NCBI GenBank assembly: GCA_003132265.1
Contig: PKXE01000232.1
Span: 14,561 to 19,687 of the forward strand
Source: Candidatus Dormiibacterota bacterium
GTDB lineage: Bacteria > Chloroflexota > Dormibacteria > Aeolococcales > Bog-877
Length of the DNA stretch: 5,127 nucleotides
Direction: 5' to 3'
Position 1 is the first letter of the stretch; the number at the start of each line of letters is the position of its first letter. The notes under the pieces are model-generated. The model was not told the origin of the DNA, made no database searches, and worked only from the letters and a program-made list of their open reading frames with translations. Made by a program: the position numbers and the translations under genes. Shown in pieces: positions 4,316 through 5,127 of this stretch.

Positions 4316-5127
4316 GTGGCGTCCCGCTCCTATCCCCGTACCCGCCCCCGCCTGGCGCCTCGGCGCCGGCCCGCCGACCTGGCGGGGGACCAGCGGTCGC
4401 CCAGCGCGAGCCCTCCCGTCAGCAGACGGGTTTTCGGGCTGGCGCTCTTCCTCATCGTGGCCGTGGTGGGGATGGCCGGCCGGCTGGTGGACCTCGAGGT
4501 GAGTCAGGGTCCGCAGCTGGCCGCGGCGGCGGTGGCTCAGCAGGAGCAGTCGGCGACCATTCCAGCCGTCCGCGGGCTGATCCTCGATGCCAACGGCCAG
4601 GTTTTGGCCGGCGACGCGGTCGCCTACGACGTCTTCGCCGATCCCCGAGAGATCCCGCTCTCGTCGCGGCTGCGGGAGGCGACCCTGCTGGCGCCGGTTC
4701 TGAGCCTCTCGGTGGATGACCTGGAGGCCCTCCTCTCCAAGCCGCTCCAGTTCGTGTACCTTGCCAAGGGCCAGCCCCCCCAAGTGGAGGACAACCTCCG
4801 GCGACTGAGCCTCGCCGGGATCGGGAGCCTGCCACGGCAGGTTCGCTCCTACGGACCGGGCGCCCTCCCCGGGACCACCCTGGCGTCCAACTTGATCGGT
4901 TTCGTGAACTCGGACGGCCAGGGCCAGTACGGGCTGGAGGGCTACTACAACAGCATCCTCTCGGGCCACCCGGGCACGGAGTCGGTGGTCCACGATCTCC
5001 AGGGCAACGCGGTGGTCCTCAACGACCAGCCCCAGACCCCGGCGGTCGACGGCCGCACCCTCAACACCGGCATCGACGCCACCATGCAGTCGGCGGTGGA
5101 GCAGGACCTGGCCGCCGAGGTCAAGGC
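4316..5127 (+). CDS. ftsI: Class B penicillin-binding protein, FtsI type (5' part)
   Basis: Septal peptidoglycan transpeptidase that works with FtsW. The frame is open from GTG 4316 to the window end: 270 codons plus two bases, so the gene is cut by the window. Order of parts: an Arg/Pro-rich cytoplasmic tail (1-38, with RTRPRLAPRRR), one membrane span (about 39-56), then the class B N-terminal pedestal with RGLILDANGQVLAGD (86-100), LASNLIGFVNSDGQGQYGLE (189-208, the GlE motif), GYYNSILSGHPGTE (209-222) and DGRTLNTGIDATMQ (245-258), which leads into the transpeptidase domain. The catalytic SxxK, SxN and KTG lie beyond the edge. NTGID replaces the commoner LTID. GTG 4316 is 4 nt after the ftsL stop; the only Shine-Dalgarno-like bases are GGGGCGG about 9 nt upstream. 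A division role (rather than elongation PBP2 or a sporulation SpoVD-like protein) is inferred from the ftsL neighbour. Confidence 0.92.
   Translation, partial: MASRSYPRTRPRLAPRRRPADLAGDQRSPSASPPVSRRVFGLALFLIVAVVGMAGRLVDLEVSQGPQLAAAAVAQQEQSATIPAVRGLILDANGQVLAGDAVAYDVFADPREIPLSSRLREATLLAPVLSLSVDDLEALLSKPLQFVYLAKGQPPQVEDNLRRLSLAGIGSLPRQVRSYGPGALPGTTLASNLIGFVNSDGQGQYGLEGYYNSILSGHPGTESVVHDLQGNAVVLNDQPQTPAVDGRTLNTGIDATMQSAVEQDLAAEVK

Noticed and set aside
4277..4993. Long minus-strand open frame (238 codons) opposite ftsL/ftsI
   Set aside because: The + strand clearly encodes FtsI motifs. The antisense frame is open because of high GC at third codon positions, and its product resembles no family.

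Overview
This window is a stretch of bacterial housekeeping chromosome, read entirely on the + strand. It is GC-rich, roughly two-thirds GC by eye, with GTG and TTG starts as well as ATG. The organism cannot be named from the sequence alone. The GC-rich coding, a type A RNase P RNA, a standalone COG1579-type zinc-ribbon protein beside rnhA and rnpB, and an FtsL/FtsI pair resembling those of Gram-positive-like phyla suggest a high-GC, probably uncultured Terrabacteria lineage. Chloroflexota or Dormibacterota are my guess, at low confidence.

Layout. Positions 15-1623 hold a tightly packed RNA-maintenance operon. It contains a short TrmK-like tRNA (adenine-N1) methyltransferase, a coiled-coil protein with a C-terminal C4 zinc ribbon, and a type 1 ribonuclease H. 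Successive genes overlap by 4 nt (ATGA, then TTGA). After about 50 nt carrying a candidate -10 element comes the RNase P RNA gene rnpB (about 1673-2066). Its helices P1, P2, P3, P4, a short P12 and a P19 can be traced base by base. A GC-rich hairpin without a T-run lies just past its 3' end.

The second block is the start of the dcw (division and cell wall) cluster. About 250 nt without a gene separate rnpB from mraZ. This stretch holds a convincing extended -10 promoter (TTGACC, 17 nt, TGATACAGT), a 15-bp dyad just upstream of the -35, and a small hairpin at the predicted 5' end of the transcript. Then follow mraZ (regulator of the cluster), rsmH (16S rRNA C1402 N4-methyltransferase, coupled to mraZ through a GTGA overlap), an FtsL-like single-pass coiled-coil division protein, and the first 270 codons of a class B penicillin-binding protein (FtsI type). 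The last gene runs off the end of the window before its catalytic SxxK motif.

I see no mobile element, CRISPR array, tRNA or undescribed system. The points worth a second look are smaller: a TrmK without its usual C-terminal region and with altered motif positions; an RsmH whose C-terminal signature is changed inside a patch of lower GC; a perfect hairpin over the rsmH start region; long perfect inverted repeats inside rnhA and ftsL; the dyad in front of the mraZ promoter; and an uncertain ftsL start.
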